A DNA stretch of 64,000 nt from Paenibacillus qinlingensis (GCF_013204845.1 NZ_JABMKY010000002.1:620001-684000), one strand, 5' to 3'. Shown: positions 17,704-26,665, counted from the first letter of the stretch. Notes: generated by a model not told the origin, from the sequence alone. Program-made: numbers and translations.

Positions 17704-18066
17704 GTGAACCCTTTAACACGCAGATGCTGTTGGACAATCATGGTCTGGCTGATTCTCGGACTTTTCGTCTTCCCATTAACACCCCCAATATCCTATCATG
17801 CAGCAGCCGATACCGATGTTCTCATTTCAGCCAATACCACTCAGGTCTTGACTAGTCAACAGCAACCGCCTACTAAGGAATTCATTCATGTTTACGAAAA
17901 TAAAATTCACCTGCATGACCAGTTTCACAAGCATTATGAAATAACTGTATTTGTTGTATTCATCGTTTTTTTGACACAAATCATCTGGAAAAAGCTGAAA
18001 GTTATTCTACTTGCTTTCCTCAAATTCACCTCACGTTATACGGGCCTCATTCCTTCTTACTCATAA
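17704..18066 (+). CDS. Small membrane protein of unknown function (120 aa)
   Basis: The GTG at 17704 follows GGAGGGGATGGCCC. An N-terminal hydrophobic segment (CCWTIMVWLILGLFVFPLTPP) could be a signal anchor. It is followed by an extracellular-type region of about 50 residues rich in Thr, Gln and His. A second hydrophobic helix (YEITVFVVFIVFLTQIIW) and a basic cytoplasmic end follow. No family was recognised. It lies 39 bases before the YitT gene on the same strand and is probably co-transcribed with it. Confidence 0.62.
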   Translation: MNPLTRRCCWTIMVWLILGLFVFPLTPPISYHAAADTDVLISANTTQVLTSQQQPPTKEFIHVYENKIHLHDQFHKHYEITVFVVFIVFLTQIIWKKLKVILLAFLKFTSRYTGLIPSYS

Positions 18067-18105
18067 GTAACGAAATTGAATGATTGAGGAAAAGAGGAAA
18101 CTTTC

Positions 18106-19005
18106 ATGGCTAATTCACAAGCTCAGGCTCAAGCACATGCACATGCACAACATCAAAAATTGACACGATTGAAATTTGCACGCAGAATCCTTTTTATGAT
18201 CATTGGTGCCGCGCTCGTATCCATTGGTTTAGAAACTTTCTTAGTTCCAAACCATATTATTGATGGTGGTATTGTAGGGATTTCCATCATTGCATCACAT
18301 TTATCTGGCATCCCACTCGGTATATTTCTAGTTCTGCTTAACCTACCTTTCGTCTTACTCGGATATAAGCAAATTGGCAAAACCTTTGCAATATCAACAA
18401 CCTTCTCGGTTATTGTCATGTCGATTGGCACATCTTTACTTCACCCTGTTAAAGCCATCACCTTGGATCCCTTGTTAGCTGCTGTATTCGGCGGGATTAT
18501 CCTTGGGATTGGCGTTGGGCTCGTTATTCGATCAGGAGGATCGCTAGACGGCACCGAAATTGTAGCTATTTTATTTAGTAAAAAGAGCGCCTTCTCGGTA
18601 GGCGAAATTGTCATGTTCTTCAATTTGTTCATTCTTGCCAGCGCAGGCTTTGTCTTCGGTTGGGATCATGCGATGTATTCTCTGATTGCCTATTTTATTG
18701 CTTATAAAATGATTGATATCACGATTGAAGGTCTTGATCAATCCAAATCGGTTTGGATTATCAGCGATGAGTATGTGAAAATTGGCGATTCGATTACGAA
18801 TCGGCTAGGACGTGGCGTCACGTACCTCAAAGGCGAAGGCGCTTTTACGGGGGATGATAAAAAGGTCATCTTCAGCGTCATTACTCGACTTGAAGAAGCG
18901 AAGCTCAAATCCATTGTCGACGACTTGGATCCCAAGGCTTTCCTAGCCATCGGGAATATCCATGATGTTAAAGGTGGCAGGTTTAAGAAGAAGGATATTC
19001 ATTAA
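18106..19005 (+). CDS. YitT family membrane protein (DUF161/DUF2179)
   Basis: A 299-residue protein with a hydrophobic domain of five or six helices (about residues 25-190) followed by the soluble DUF2179 domain (from about 215, ending AIGNIHDVKGGRFKKKDIH). The signature IIDGGIVGISIIASHLSGIPLG is present. The first 18 residues are an unusual run of Ala, Gln and His (AQAQAHAHAQHQ) that might bind metal. The start follows GAGGAAAAGAGG. YitT proteins are common in Bacilli and their transport role is unknown. Confidence 0.9.
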   Translation: MANSQAQAQAHAHAQHQKLTRLKFARRILFMIIGAALVSIGLETFLVPNHIIDGGIVGISIIASHLSGIPLGIFLVLLNLPFVLLGYKQIGKTFAISTTFSVIVMSIGTSLLHPVKAITLDPLLAAVFGGIILGIGVGLVIRSGGSLDGTEIVAILFSKKSAFSVGEIVMFFNLFILASAGFVFGWDHAMYSLIAYFIAYKMIDITIEGLDQSKSVWIISDEYVKIGDSITNRLGRGVTYLKGEGAFTGDDKKVIFSVITRLEEAKLKSIVDDLDPKAFLAIGNIHDVKGGRFKKKDIH

Positions 19006-19352
19006 TCGGGAATTCGGTGATAGTCGAGCCTAGCGTTAGCGAATAACTGGATTTCATACAGCTAATTTCAAGCATATCTTGCGATAATAACAAATAACTG
19101 GATTTCATGTAGCTAATTCGCCTCGATACCTTCGAAAACATCGAAATTGGCATAATTACCTGTAGGAAATCCATCTAAAGTGTTTTTTCAGCTGGATGGA
19201 GCGAAATTAGCTGTATTTTTTCCATTTAGTTGGGTCGGCTGTACTTGAAATAGCTGCTGAGCGGGCGGGAGTATCTGACCTGTTAGCTACTTTGACTGGC
19301 CTGCTACTCCAACCTGATATTCCTTTTACTTTAACTAACCTGCTGCACACAT
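19006..19352. repeat. Intergenic region with short dispersed repeats
   Basis: This gap contains two copies of AATAACTGGATTTCAT-NN-AGCTAATT (19043-19069 and 19093-19118), then related inverted segments near 19165-19229 (AAATCCATCTAAA, CAGCTGGATGG and AAATTAGCTGTA). A segment like the last one recurs at 22118-22144. No open frame with a ribosome site was seen. The copies suggest a small dispersed intergenic repeat family. Confidence 0.6.
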
Positions 19353-19396
19353 AAAAGCCAACAATCCCACACGTAGTGTGAATTGTTGGCTTTTTT
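19353..19396. terminator. Bidirectional terminator
   Basis: AAAAGCCAACAAT (19353-19365) pairs perfectly with ATTGTTGGCTTTT (19382-19394), with a T run on either strand. It lies 19 bases after the stop of the Gfo/Idh gene on the minus strand and can also end readthrough from the YitT gene. Confidence 0.88.
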
Positions 19397-19414
19397 ATCA
19401 TGTATGTACGCAGC

Positions 19415-20452
19415 TTAGCTCCAATACGAGCGCAGGTCGACCTTCTGTCCCAGCTTCGCGCTGTCCAGTGCGCCCAAAACCATCGCCATACTCTTGATAT
19501 TGTCGCGGCAGTCGGTCTCCGCGCGGCGGCCTTCGGCCAGCGCCGCGAACATCTCGTCCAAGCAACCGGCATGGCCGCTGCGACCAGACCAGTTCACGTT
19601 CGCGTCCACGCGCGTGAACTCCCGAAGGAACTTGCCGTCGCCATCAGTGCCGGCAGCTACGACCTCCGCGTACGGAGCACCCGCTCCGTCCCACAGAGCG
19701 GTGCCCTGCTCGCCCGTCACGCGCCAAGCCGCCTCCCAGGAGGTCGGCGCACCTTCCGCGCACCAGGAGCCGCGGTAGCAGAACACAGAGCCGTCTGACA
19801 TCTCGTAGATGCAGATCGCGGAGGCATTCCCGGCGTACCAGGAGCCGGGCGGGTTCCATTCCTGGCAGTACACCGAAACGGGGTCTGCCCCAGTAATAAA
19901 ACGAGCCTGATCGAACGTATGGATCGCCATATCTAGAATGAGCGGACTTTCCATCGCATCGCGAAAGCCCCCAAAATGCGGCCCCAGAAAGAAGTCCGCA
20001 CCAACATATCCTACACGACCAATCGTACCGGATTGGACCAACTCGCGGAATGCGCGAATATTCGCGTCATACCGACGATTTTGCATAACAGCTAGCGATT
20101 TCCCAGTTTCATCTGCCCTTTGAATAAGCTCCCTAGCCTCGTCCATCGTAGCTGCCATCGGCTTCTCACCGAGTACATCGCAACCATGGCGAAGCGCTGT
20201 TGTTGCAACTTGGAAATGACTCGCAGGTATCGTAATATCCAGTACCAGATTGGCCTCATTGTCACGAATCGCTGTTTCAACATCCGTATACACACCACAA
20301 GCCAGCCCATGACGCTCAGCCATCGCTTGCGCGAACTCCGCTTTAATATCAACAAGCGCAACGATTTCGCAATCGTGTCTTTGTTTCATATTTTCAACCC
20401 ATACATTGGCCATACCGCCACATCCTACAACAACCACGCGATAACTACTCAT
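19415..20452 (-). CDS. Gfo/Idh/MocA family oxidoreductase
   Basis: A 345-residue NAD(P)-dependent oxidoreductase. The Rossmann loop is VVVGCGGMANVWVENM, the EKP motif is VLGEKPMAAT, and a conserved His is in LDMAIHTFDQARFITG. The ATG at 20452 has GGAGG ten bases upstream. The 3' third (about 19480-19880) is much richer in G and C than the 5' part and its neighbours. It is monocistronic with its own terminator. Likely acts on a sugar or polyol; the substrate is unknown. Confidence 0.9.
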   Translation of the reverse strand: MSSYRVVVVGCGGMANVWVENMKQRHDCEIVALVDIKAEFAQAMAERHGLACGVYTDVETAIRDNEANLVLDITIPASHFQVATTALRHGCDVLGEKPMAATMDEARELIQRADETGKSLAVMQNRRYDANIRAFRELVQSGTIGRVGYVGADFFLGPHFGGFRDAMESPLILDMAIHTFDQARFITGADPVSVYCQEWNPPGSWYAGNASAICIYEMSDGSVFCYRGSWCAEGAPTSWEAAWRVTGEQGTALWDGAGAPYAEVVAAGTDGDGKFLREFTRVDANVNWSGRSGHAGCLDEMFAALAEGRRAETDCRDNIKSMAMVLGALDSAKLGQKVDLRSYWS

Positions 20453-20600
20453 CGATAAATGACCTCCAACAGCCTTTACTAGCGTGTTTCCACACTGATT
20501 ATATCTGCTATTCTACCGCTTTTATCGTGACATCGCTCTATCCAATCTTGTCGCAAAACAGTCCCATTTTGTGCTTCTGAAAGCGCATACGAACAAGCAG

Positions 20601-20864
20601 TTAACAAAAGATCCGAAATAAATCAAAAATAAAATGCATCGCCTCTTCCTCATCTTTCCCTCTCGTGAGCAATCGCAGTGTTGTGCCTGCCTTGATGGGG
20701 ACTAGCAGCATGCCTAATACACTTTTTACATCAACCTTATGGTGCTTCTCATCAAACTGAAAGTCGAGCGTGATATCTGAAATAAAATGAGATGATTTCA
20801 CAGAAATGCCAGATAAATCGCTTCGCTCTAGATCTTTTGTAACCTTAAATTCATGTACGCGCAT
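20601..20864 (-). CDS. HPr-like protein lacking the phosphorylatable histidine
   Basis: An 87-residue protein with the HPr fold pattern. The second half (VDVKSVLGMLLVPIKAGTTLRLLTRGKDEEEAM) aligns with the HPr region that in ordinary HPr carries Ser46 (LKSIMG) and the following strand. The first half does not contain the GIHARPA active-site loop with His15: the equivalent stretch is LERSDLSGISVKSSHFISD. It therefore cannot act as a normal phosphocarrier, though the Ser in VKSVLG remains. The ATG at 20864 follows AAAGGAAG. It may be a regulatory relative of Crh or an unrelated adaptor; this is inference. Confidence 0.65.
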   Translation of the reverse strand: MRVHEFKVTKDLERSDLSGISVKSSHFISDITLDFQFDEKHHKVDVKSVLGMLLVPIKAGTTLRLLTRGKDEEEAMHFIFDLFRIFC

Positions 20865-20898
20865 GCCACTCGACTTCCTTTCCAAGTCATTTGGAGGT

Positions 20899-20927
20899 TT
20901 GTGATTTCTCATTATGTGTGGTATTAT
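20899..20927 (+). promoter_or_regulatory. Candidate promoter for the CDF leader
   Basis: -35 TTGTGA (20899-20904) and -10 TATTAT (20922-20927) are separated by 17 bases. The predicted transcript starts near 20934, runs through the hairpin at 21009-21033 and would reach the CDF exporter gene only by readthrough. Confidence 0.5.
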
Positions 20928-21008
20928 ACAAAGATATTTGTGAAAAGTGAAGTGTTGAATATGACTAATTTTGATAGCTTAGTAGATTTATATAAAAAAT
21001 TCAGCCCA

Positions 21009-21040
21009 ATCCCCCGACCTTAGGTCGAGGGATTTTTTTT
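21009..21040 (+). terminator. Terminator in the leader of the CDF exporter gene (possible attenuator)
   Basis: ATCCCCCGACC (21009-21019) pairs with GGTCGAGGGAT (21023-21033) with one mismatch and a 3-base loop, and T extends to 21040. It points along the plus strand and sits only 36 bases before the exporter start, with no plus-strand gene upstream. It therefore fits a leader attenuator or the end of a short RNA of about 105 nt. Confidence 0.7.
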
Positions 21041-21075
21041 CCTTCGGGAAACACTTCTGCAGGAGGTCATCATTC

Positions 21076-21966
21076 ATGCACGTCAACAACAAGTCATCCG
21101 TTTGGGCCATATGGCTCTCCCTCATCAGTAACATTTTATTAACGATTATCAAAATTATCATTGGTCTCATTTTTCACAGTGAAGTACTTTTGGCAGACGG
21201 TGTCCATAACGCAGGCGACATTATTGCAACTATTGCCGCACTAAGTGCCATGCGGATTTCCAAGCTCCCCGCAGATGAAGATCATCCCTATGGCCATGGT
21301 AAAGCGGAAGTACTTGGCTCGGGCTTTGTTGCTTTCATCCTTGTAACAGCCGCACTTTATATCGGGTATCATGCCGTTGCTGCATTATTTCATGAGCCGA
21401 GTGCGCCAAGTTTAATCGCTTTGATCGCTTCAGCTGTATCGGTCGTATGGAAATATCTACTTTATGTATACACCGTGCGGATCGGGCGCAGTACGAACAG
21501 CAAAAGCTTAATCGCGACGGCTCACGATCATTTAGCTGATGTGTATGCCTCACTTGCGGCTGTTGTGGGTATTGGTTTGGCATTCGTCGGTAAAGCTTAT
21601 GACATTCATTGGTTAGCCTATGGCGATGCAGCGGCCGGGGTCATTGTCTCCCTCTTAGTTTTGAGGTTAGGCATCGAAATGGCCAAAGAATCCTTCGATA
21701 TCCTCATGGAAAAAACCGTCGATCAACACATGCTTTCGCAATACACTGCGTTGATCGAAGCGGTTCCAGGCGTGAAACGTATTGATCGCGTACGTGCGAG
21801 AGAGCACGGTCATTATATTCTGGTAGATGCGCGCATTTCAGTACCAGGCGAGCTTACCATTCAACAAGGCCATGACATCTCGCGTGCCATCAAGAAATCC
21901 ATCATGGATCAGCATAGTGACGTAGATGAGGTTCTGATCCATTTGAATCCGTGGTACGAAAACTAA
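21076..21966 (+). CDS. Cation diffusion facilitator (CDF) metal exporter
   Basis: A 296-residue membrane protein that exchanges divalent metal (Zn, Mn, Fe, Co or Cd in the family) for protons. Six helices fill residues 8-205. The metal-site motifs are LADGVHNAGDII in helix 2, the HPYGHGKAE loop, and AHDHLADVYAS in helix 5 (HxxxD). The cytoplasmic C-terminal domain (from about 210) ends with HLNPWYEN. The ATG follows AGGAGGTCATCATTC. A terminator in the leader suggests transcript-level control. The metal is not known. Confidence 0.92.
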   Translation: MHVNNKSSVWAIWLSLISNILLTIIKIIIGLIFHSEVLLADGVHNAGDIIATIAALSAMRISKLPADEDHPYGHGKAEVLGSGFVAFILVTAALYIGYHAVAALFHEPSAPSLIALIASAVSVVWKYLLYVYTVRIGRSTNSKSLIATAHDHLADVYASLAAVVGIGLAFVGKAYDIHWLAYGDAAAGVIVSLLVLRLGIEMAKESFDILMEKTVDQHMLSQYTALIEAVPGVKRIDRVRAREHGHYILVDARISVPGELTIQQGHDISRAIKKSIMDQHSDVDEVLIHLNPWYEN

Positions 21967-21980
21967 TCCCGTTGTTCGAA

Positions 21981-22010
21981 GAGGGGCTCTCGCCCCTCAA
22001 AATTTCTATT
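21981..22010 (+). terminator. Terminator after the CDF exporter gene
   Basis: GAGGGGC and GCCCCTC (21981-21998) form a compact hairpin followed by an A then T-rich stretch, 15 bases past the exporter stop. Confidence 0.6.
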
Positions 22011-22307
22011 ACCTGTAAAATGTACATCTATTTATGCAAAATTCCCCCGATATTTCGATTTAACTTTAAAATATGATGTTAAAACTTCCTATTTTATTCA
22101 AATCGACTAGAATCGTTAAATTTAGCTGTAGATTTTCCATTTATTCTGTATTTGATCGCAAATTCAAAGAATTTAACTACATATAATCCATCTTTTTGCA
22201 TAGATTCCAGAAGATTTATGCAACCTCCATCCGACCAACTCACCGTTCTGACTCTGCAATAAGTACTTAATCTAATACCTATACATCCTTTTCATTCTCA
22301 TTCGACC
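22011..22307. other. AT-rich intergenic region with short repeat segments
   Basis: No gene was seen in these 300 bases between the convergent exporter and thrS genes. The stretch AAATTTAGCTGTAGATTTTCC at 22118-22138 resembles the repeat copy at 19203-19229. Several short related pieces (TTTAACTACATATAATCCATC near 22170) may be decayed copies. Confidence 0.5.
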
Positions 22308-24221
22308 TTAGTGCTTCGACGCAATTTCTGTCACGATTTGCTCGATAATCTCCGGGAGCGATCTTATTCCAAGATCACCTTCTCCCCGTTTTCTGATGGA
22401 GACACTGCCGGAGTTTTGTTCTTTTTCACCAAGAATGAACATGTATGTGACTTTGTCTAGCTGAGCTTCGCGAATTTTATAACCTAGTTTCTCAGCCCGC
22501 GCATCCAATTCCACACGTATGCCAGCTTCTTCGAGTGATTTCTTGACTTGGAAGGCATAATCCACATAATGCTCTGAAACTGGCAGCAGTTTCACTTGAA
22601 GGGGTGCCAGCCACAACGGAAATGCTCCCGCATAATGCTCAGTTAATATCCCGATAAAACGATCAATCGAACCATACACAGCCCGATGAATCACGACTGG
22701 CCGATGCTTGAGACTGTCATCTCCAATATAAGTTAAATCGAATTTTTCAGGCATTTGGAAATCCAACTGGATCGTTCCGCACTGCCAACTCCGCTTTAAG
22801 GCATCTAGGATGTGAAAATCAATTTTGGGCCCGTAGAAAGCGCCATCCCCTTCATTAATGCGGTACGCGATCCCTCTTTTATCCAGGACATTCTGCAACG
22901 ATTGCTCCGCTTGGTCCCAGAGCTCACTTGAACCCATATAATCATCCGGTCTTGTTGAAAGCTCAATCCGATATTCGAAACCAAACACGTGATAGACATG
23001 CGAGATCAGCTCAATGACCCGCCCGATTTCATCCTCAATTTGATCTGGCAAAACGAAAAGATGGGCATCATCCTGACAAAAAGTACGCACGCGCATCATC
23101 CCATTCAGCGCTCCCGAAAACTCATGACGATGTACCTGACCAAATTCTGCAAGGCGAATCGGTAATTCCCTGTAGGAGTGTAAACTATTTTTATAAATCA
23201 ACATGTGACCTGGGCAATTCATTGGTTTCAATGCAAACTTCGTCTCGTCTACATGCGTAAAGTACATATTATCTTTATAGTGATCCCAATGTCCCGATTC
23301 TTCCCAAATCCGATTATTCATCATCAACGGTGTACGCACTTCATCATATTCTCTAATCCGCTGCAGCTCTCGAGCGAAATCCTCAAGTTCGTTGCGCAGA
23401 ATCATCCCCTTCGGCAAATAAAAAGGCATACCCGGCGCTTCTTCCGAGAACATAAAGAGTTCAAGCTCTTTTCCAAGCTTACGATGGTCACGTTTTTTCG
23501 CTTCTTCAAGCCTATCCAGATGGTCATCGAGCTGCGCTTTCTTCAGAAATGCAGTGCCATAGATCCGTTGCAACATGGGGTTCTTCGCATCACCCCGCCA
23601 ATACGCCCCTGCTACATGAAGCAGTTTAAAAGCTTTAATCCGTCCAGTTGAAGGAAGATGAGGGCCTCGGCATAGGTCGAAGAATTCCCCTTGATCATAG
23701 ATCGAAATCAACACGTCCACTGGCAGATCTCGGATAAGCTCAAGTTTATAAGACTCATCTAACTGTGCAAAAATGTCCAAGGCTTCCTCTCTGCTGACGA
23801 CTCGTCGAACAATTGGAATGTTCTCTTGAATGATTTGACTCATCACATCTTCAATTGCTCTTAGATCCTCACTTGATAAGGGTTTCTCAATATCGATATC
23901 GTAGTAGAAACCATCTTCAATGACAGGTCCAATACCAAGCTTAATGGCTTGATCGCCGTAGATACGTTTAAGCGCTTGAGCTAGTACATGTGCTGTACTA
24001 TGACGATAAACCTCTAACCCCTGTTCACTTTCCAAAGTGACGATTTCAATGCGGCTATCCGCTTCAATTGGTTGCTCTAAATCGACCAATTGGCCATTCA
24101 TTTGGCCCGCGATGGCTTGCTTCCTAAGCCCGATACTAATCGATTCAGCTACTTGTTCAATCGTCGTGCCTTGTACGTACCTCCTTTTAGTTCCATCTGG
24201 CAAAATCACTTCAATTTCCAT
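22308..24221 (-). CDS. thrS: Threonyl-tRNA synthetase
   Basis: A 637-residue class II aminoacyl-tRNA synthetase of normal length. Domains in order: TGS (residues 1-63, starting MEIEVILPDGTKRRYVQG), the editing domain with HSTAHVLAQALKR and the C-x-H zinc or editing motif CRGPHLP, the catalytic core with motif 2 FGQVHRHEFSGALNGMMRVR and zinc-site residues including the Cys in MNCPGHM, and an anticodon-binding domain (from about 535). The ATG follows AAAGGGAGG. It is controlled by the T-box leader immediately upstream. Confidence 0.97.
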   Translation of the reverse strand: MEIEVILPDGTKRRYVQGTTIEQVAESISIGLRKQAIAGQMNGQLVDLEQPIEADSRIEIVTLESEQGLEVYRHSTAHVLAQALKRIYGDQAIKLGIGPVIEDGFYYDIDIEKPLSSEDLRAIEDVMSQIIQENIPIVRRVVSREEALDIFAQLDESYKLELIRDLPVDVLISIYDQGEFFDLCRGPHLPSTGRIKAFKLLHVAGAYWRGDAKNPMLQRIYGTAFLKKAQLDDHLDRLEEAKKRDHRKLGKELELFMFSEEAPGMPFYLPKGMILRNELEDFARELQRIREYDEVRTPLMMNNRIWEESGHWDHYKDNMYFTHVDETKFALKPMNCPGHMLIYKNSLHSYRELPIRLAEFGQVHRHEFSGALNGMMRVRTFCQDDAHLFVLPDQIEDEIGRVIELISHVYHVFGFEYRIELSTRPDDYMGSSELWDQAEQSLQNVLDKRGIAYRINEGDGAFYGPKIDFHILDALKRSWQCGTIQLDFQMPEKFDLTYIGDDSLKHRPVVIHRAVYGSIDRFIGILTEHYAGAFPLWLAPLQVKLLPVSEHYVDYAFQVKKSLEEAGIRVELDARAEKLGYKIREAQLDKVTYMFILGEKEQNSGSVSIRKRGEGDLGIRSLPEIIEQIVTEIASKH

Positions 24222-24240
24222 GCCTTCCTACCTCCCTTTC

Positions 24241-24531
24241 CATATATTTGTGAACGCAAAAAAACGCATCTCTCCCAGAAAGGGACGAGTGCGTTCAGCT
24301 CGTGGTTCCACCCTAATTCGACTCCCATGACAGAAGTCCTTATTAGTATCCGTTATCGGGGATAAGTCGGTGACATTTACTTCCTTGCGTTACTTCGCAA
24401 TGGGTTCAGCGGCACAGCTACAAAGGGGTAATTTCCAACCGGCAACAGGAGAAGATTTCAGCTAGTACTTCTCTCTCTGGGCAGTTCGTGAAGAAAATCA
24501 TGTCTTTGATCATAACTTCGTATGTGATTAT
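24241..24531 (-). promoter_or_regulatory. T-box leader of thrS
   Basis: The minus strand carries the T-box sequence AGGGTGGAACCACG (24314-24301), which pairs with uncharged tRNA. It is followed by a terminator hairpin with AACGCA...TGCGTT arms (near 24294 and 24254) and a T run. An extended Stem I region precedes it (about 24515-24420) with the AGAGAG element. A candidate ACC specifier is at 24429-24427, but I could not confirm the fold. Uncharged tRNA-Thr should favour antitermination and thrS expression. Confidence 0.9.
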
Positions 24532-24538
24532 GAAAATC

Positions 24539-24568
24539 ATATTACCTACTCTAACAGGTCAATGTCAA
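24539..24568 (-). promoter_or_regulatory. Promoter of the thrS leader
   Basis: On the minus strand -35 TTGACA (24568-24563) and -10 TAATAT (24544-24539) are separated by 18 bases. The expected start near 24531 gives a leader of about 310 nt that contains the T-box. Confidence 0.6.
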
Positions 24569-24606
24569 GGGGCATACGAGGATAAAATAACTATAACCAT
24601 TCTCTC

Positions 24607-25494
24607 CTACACATACTGTACGACCGTGAACATGCCGCCTGTCGGCTTCGTCATGTTGTTTGAGGTATGATGTGGCATATGACAATGAAGCGGCCAAACG
24701 CCGTGATTATGCGCTGAAAATTCAATATCTGAGGTGACTCCGCTTGGCACAAGTATCGTGTTGCGCAGCTCTCTATTGAAATGAGGGATCGTGTTCCCAT
24801 CTGCTGCTGCAACCCAGAACTGATGACCGTGAAAATGGATGGGATGCGCATTCATCCCGATATTCCCAAAGCGAATACGCACCTCTTCACCAAATCGGAC
24901 AGGCAACTGAGCTGTATGTGGAAAGCAGCGACCATTCATCGTAAAAAAGTTAAAGCCATCCGACATGGTATCCAGCTCAAATTGCCCTGTCTTCACCACG
25001 CCTTTTTCCATGCCTTTTAAGTGGAACTCCTGCAACATAATGAAATAATCGCGCTGGACAGTGCATTCATAAGGATCCTCAATGATAAAACCACCACCTA
25101 AACCCATTAGCTCTTGAAAAGCAGTGTCTACATGGGTGTGATACATATGCGTACCAGGTGGATTCACAATTTGAAAATGATAATCAAAAAATTGGCCCTG
25201 CTCGATATAGGGTGAGGGTTCAACGGCTGGTACGCCGTCCATGCGATTCGGCACATCAAGCCCGTGCCAATGCACACTTGTAGCCTCCGGCAGCCGATTG
25301 TGTACACGAATTGTCACCCAATCGCCGGGAAACACACGTATCGTCGGGCCTGGGATACTGCCGTTGTATCCCCACCCTTTCATGAACACACCTGGGAGAA
25401 TTTCTTGCACAACGGGCTCGGCAACCAGCTCAAAGAACTTCACGCCTTGCACATGAACATAGCTTAGATCTTGCAAATTTGGTGAAACAACCAT
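24607..25494 (-). CDS. Two-domain multicopper oxidase (small laccase-like)
   Basis: A 295-residue copper oxidase with all four copper motifs in two cupredoxin domains: HWHG (SVHWHGLDVP), HTH (MYHTHVD), HPIHFHGHQF, and the type-1 motif HCHMPHHTSNNM with the axial Met. This is half the length of three-domain laccases and matches two-domain or nitrite-reductase-like laccases that work as trimers. No signal peptide is seen, so it is probably cytoplasmic or exported by another route. The ATG at 25494 follows GGGAGGGAG. It lies downstream of msrAB, which may link it to copper or oxidative stress. Confidence 0.88.
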   Translation of the reverse strand: MVVSPNLQDLSYVHVQGVKFFELVAEPVVQEILPGVFMKGWGYNGSIPGPTIRVFPGDWVTIRVHNRLPEATSVHWHGLDVPNRMDGVPAVEPSPYIEQGQFFDYHFQIVNPPGTHMYHTHVDTAFQELMGLGGGFIIEDPYECTVQRDYFIMLQEFHLKGMEKGVVKTGQFELDTMSDGFNFFTMNGRCFPHTAQLPVRFGEEVRIRFGNIGMNAHPIHFHGHQFWVAAADGNTIPHFNRELRNTILVPSGVTSDIEFSAHNHGVWPLHCHMPHHTSNNMTKPTGGMFTVVQYV

Positions 25495-25566
25495 AGCAAC
25501 TCCCTCCCGCTTCAACGCTCCATTGTTAAATGTATGCGGGAATGGTTGAGACTTACCTGCAACACC

Positions 25567-26550
25567 TTACTTCTGATCGAAGAATTGAAGGTAAGCGCCG
25601 TACCCTTCTTTCTCCATGTCAGCAAGTGGAATGAATCGCAAAGAAGCTGAATTGATGCAGTAACGAAGACCATTTGGACCTGGACCATCATTAAACACAT
25701 GACCCAAATGCGAATCCGCCTCGGTGCTCCGAACCTCTGTCCGTATCATGAAATGACTTGTATCTGTTACTTCTTTCACATGTCCTTCGAATAATGGCTT
25801 GGTGAAACTCGGCCAGCCGCAGCCAGAATCAAATTTATCATAGGATGTGAATAAAGGCTCCCCTGAAACGATGTCAACATAAAGACCTACTTCTTTGTAA
25901 TCATGGAACTCGTTCTGGAAAGGACGCTCTGTTGCATTATTTTGCGTAACTTCGTATTGCAGCGGAGTAAGGGATTTCTTGCGCTCTTCTTTATCCTTCG
26001 CTGTGTTCCAGAATTGTGAAATATACGCATCGCGTCCTGAGCCTTTGCGGTAGGCTTTGTAGTGAGACGGATTTTTATGATGATAATCTTGATGATACTC
26101 TTCACCTGGATAAAATGCTTCCGCATCAATTCGCTCGATTTCCGTCACGATTGGACGATCAAATCTACCGCTGTCCTGCAGCGCTTGTTTGGATGATTCC
26201 GCTTTAGCGAGCTGTTCATCGCTATGGGCAAATATCGCTGTACGATAGGAAGATCCCCTATCATGAAATTGCCCACCAGCATCGGTTGGGTCAATTTGAC
26301 GCCAGTACGTATCAAGCAATTTGTCGTAAGGGTACAATTCGGGATCAAAAGTAATTTGCACAGCTTCCGCATGCCCCGTCGTCTCGGAACAAACCTCTTT
26401 GTACGTCGGATTGGTCGTGTGCCCGCCTATATAACCGGAAACAACAGAAATAATGCCTGGCAATGACTCGAAAGGCGTCACCATACACCAGAAACAACCT
26501 CCTGCAAATGTCGCTTTATCTAAATGAACTCCTTGAATGTGTTCTGTCAT
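25567..26550 (-). CDS. msrAB: Bifunctional methionine sulfoxide reductase MsrA-MsrB
   Basis: A 327-residue fusion that reduces both S- and R-methionine sulfoxide in oxidised proteins. The MsrA domain (about residues 10-165) has the catalytic GGCFWC. The MsrB domain (about 180-325) has CGWPSFTKP and the catalytic Cys in [11 protein letters not shown]. The CxxC zinc pairs of many MsrB proteins are not evident. The ATG follows GAGGTGGC. The laccase gene lies 70 bases downstream on the same strand. Confidence 0.95.
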   Translation of the reverse strand: MTEHIQGVHLDKATFAGGCFWCMVTPFESLPGIISVVSGYIGGHTTNPTYKEVCSETTGHAEAVQITFDPELYPYDKLLDTYWRQIDPTDAGGQFHDRGSSYRTAIFAHSDEQLAKAESSKQALQDSGRFDRPIVTEIERIDAEAFYPGEEYHQDYHHKNPSHYKAYRKGSGRDAYISQFWNTAKDKEERKKSLTPLQYEVTQNNATERPFQNEFHDYKEVGLYVDIVSGEPLFTSYDKFDSGCGWPSFTKPLFEGHVKEVTDTSHFMIRTEVRSTEADSHLGHVFNDGPGPNGLRYCINSASLRFIPLADMEKEGYGAYLQFFDQK

Positions 26551-26608
26551 GTTTAGCCACCTCTTTCTTAAAGTATCCTCTTATCATACCAAAACTTATC
26601 GGTATAAC

Positions 26609-26639
26609 CAAAACACACCGTCCATTTGAATGAACGGTG
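26609..26639 (-). terminator. Terminator after the pyrophosphatase gene
   Basis: CACCGT (26616-26621) pairs with ACGGTG (26634-26639) with further pairing inside, followed on the minus strand by GTGTTTTGG. It is 27 bases past the pyrophosphatase stop. Confidence 0.6.
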
Positions 26640-26665
26640 CTCGATAATGTGCGATTGGATGTATC

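Noticed and set aside
19400..19798. A 132-residue open frame opposite the third oxidoreductase gene
   Set aside because: It lies opposite the GC-rich tract of a clear Gfo/Idh gene, overlaps the terminator and has no domain.
20934..21040. A known NiCo (czcD) or yybP-ykoY riboswitch in the CDF leader
   Set aside because: The conserved sequence elements of those riboswitches were not found by eye. Only the terminator is supported.
23205..23651. A 148-residue open frame opposite thrS
   Set aside because: It is antisense to a conserved synthetase gene and has no domain.
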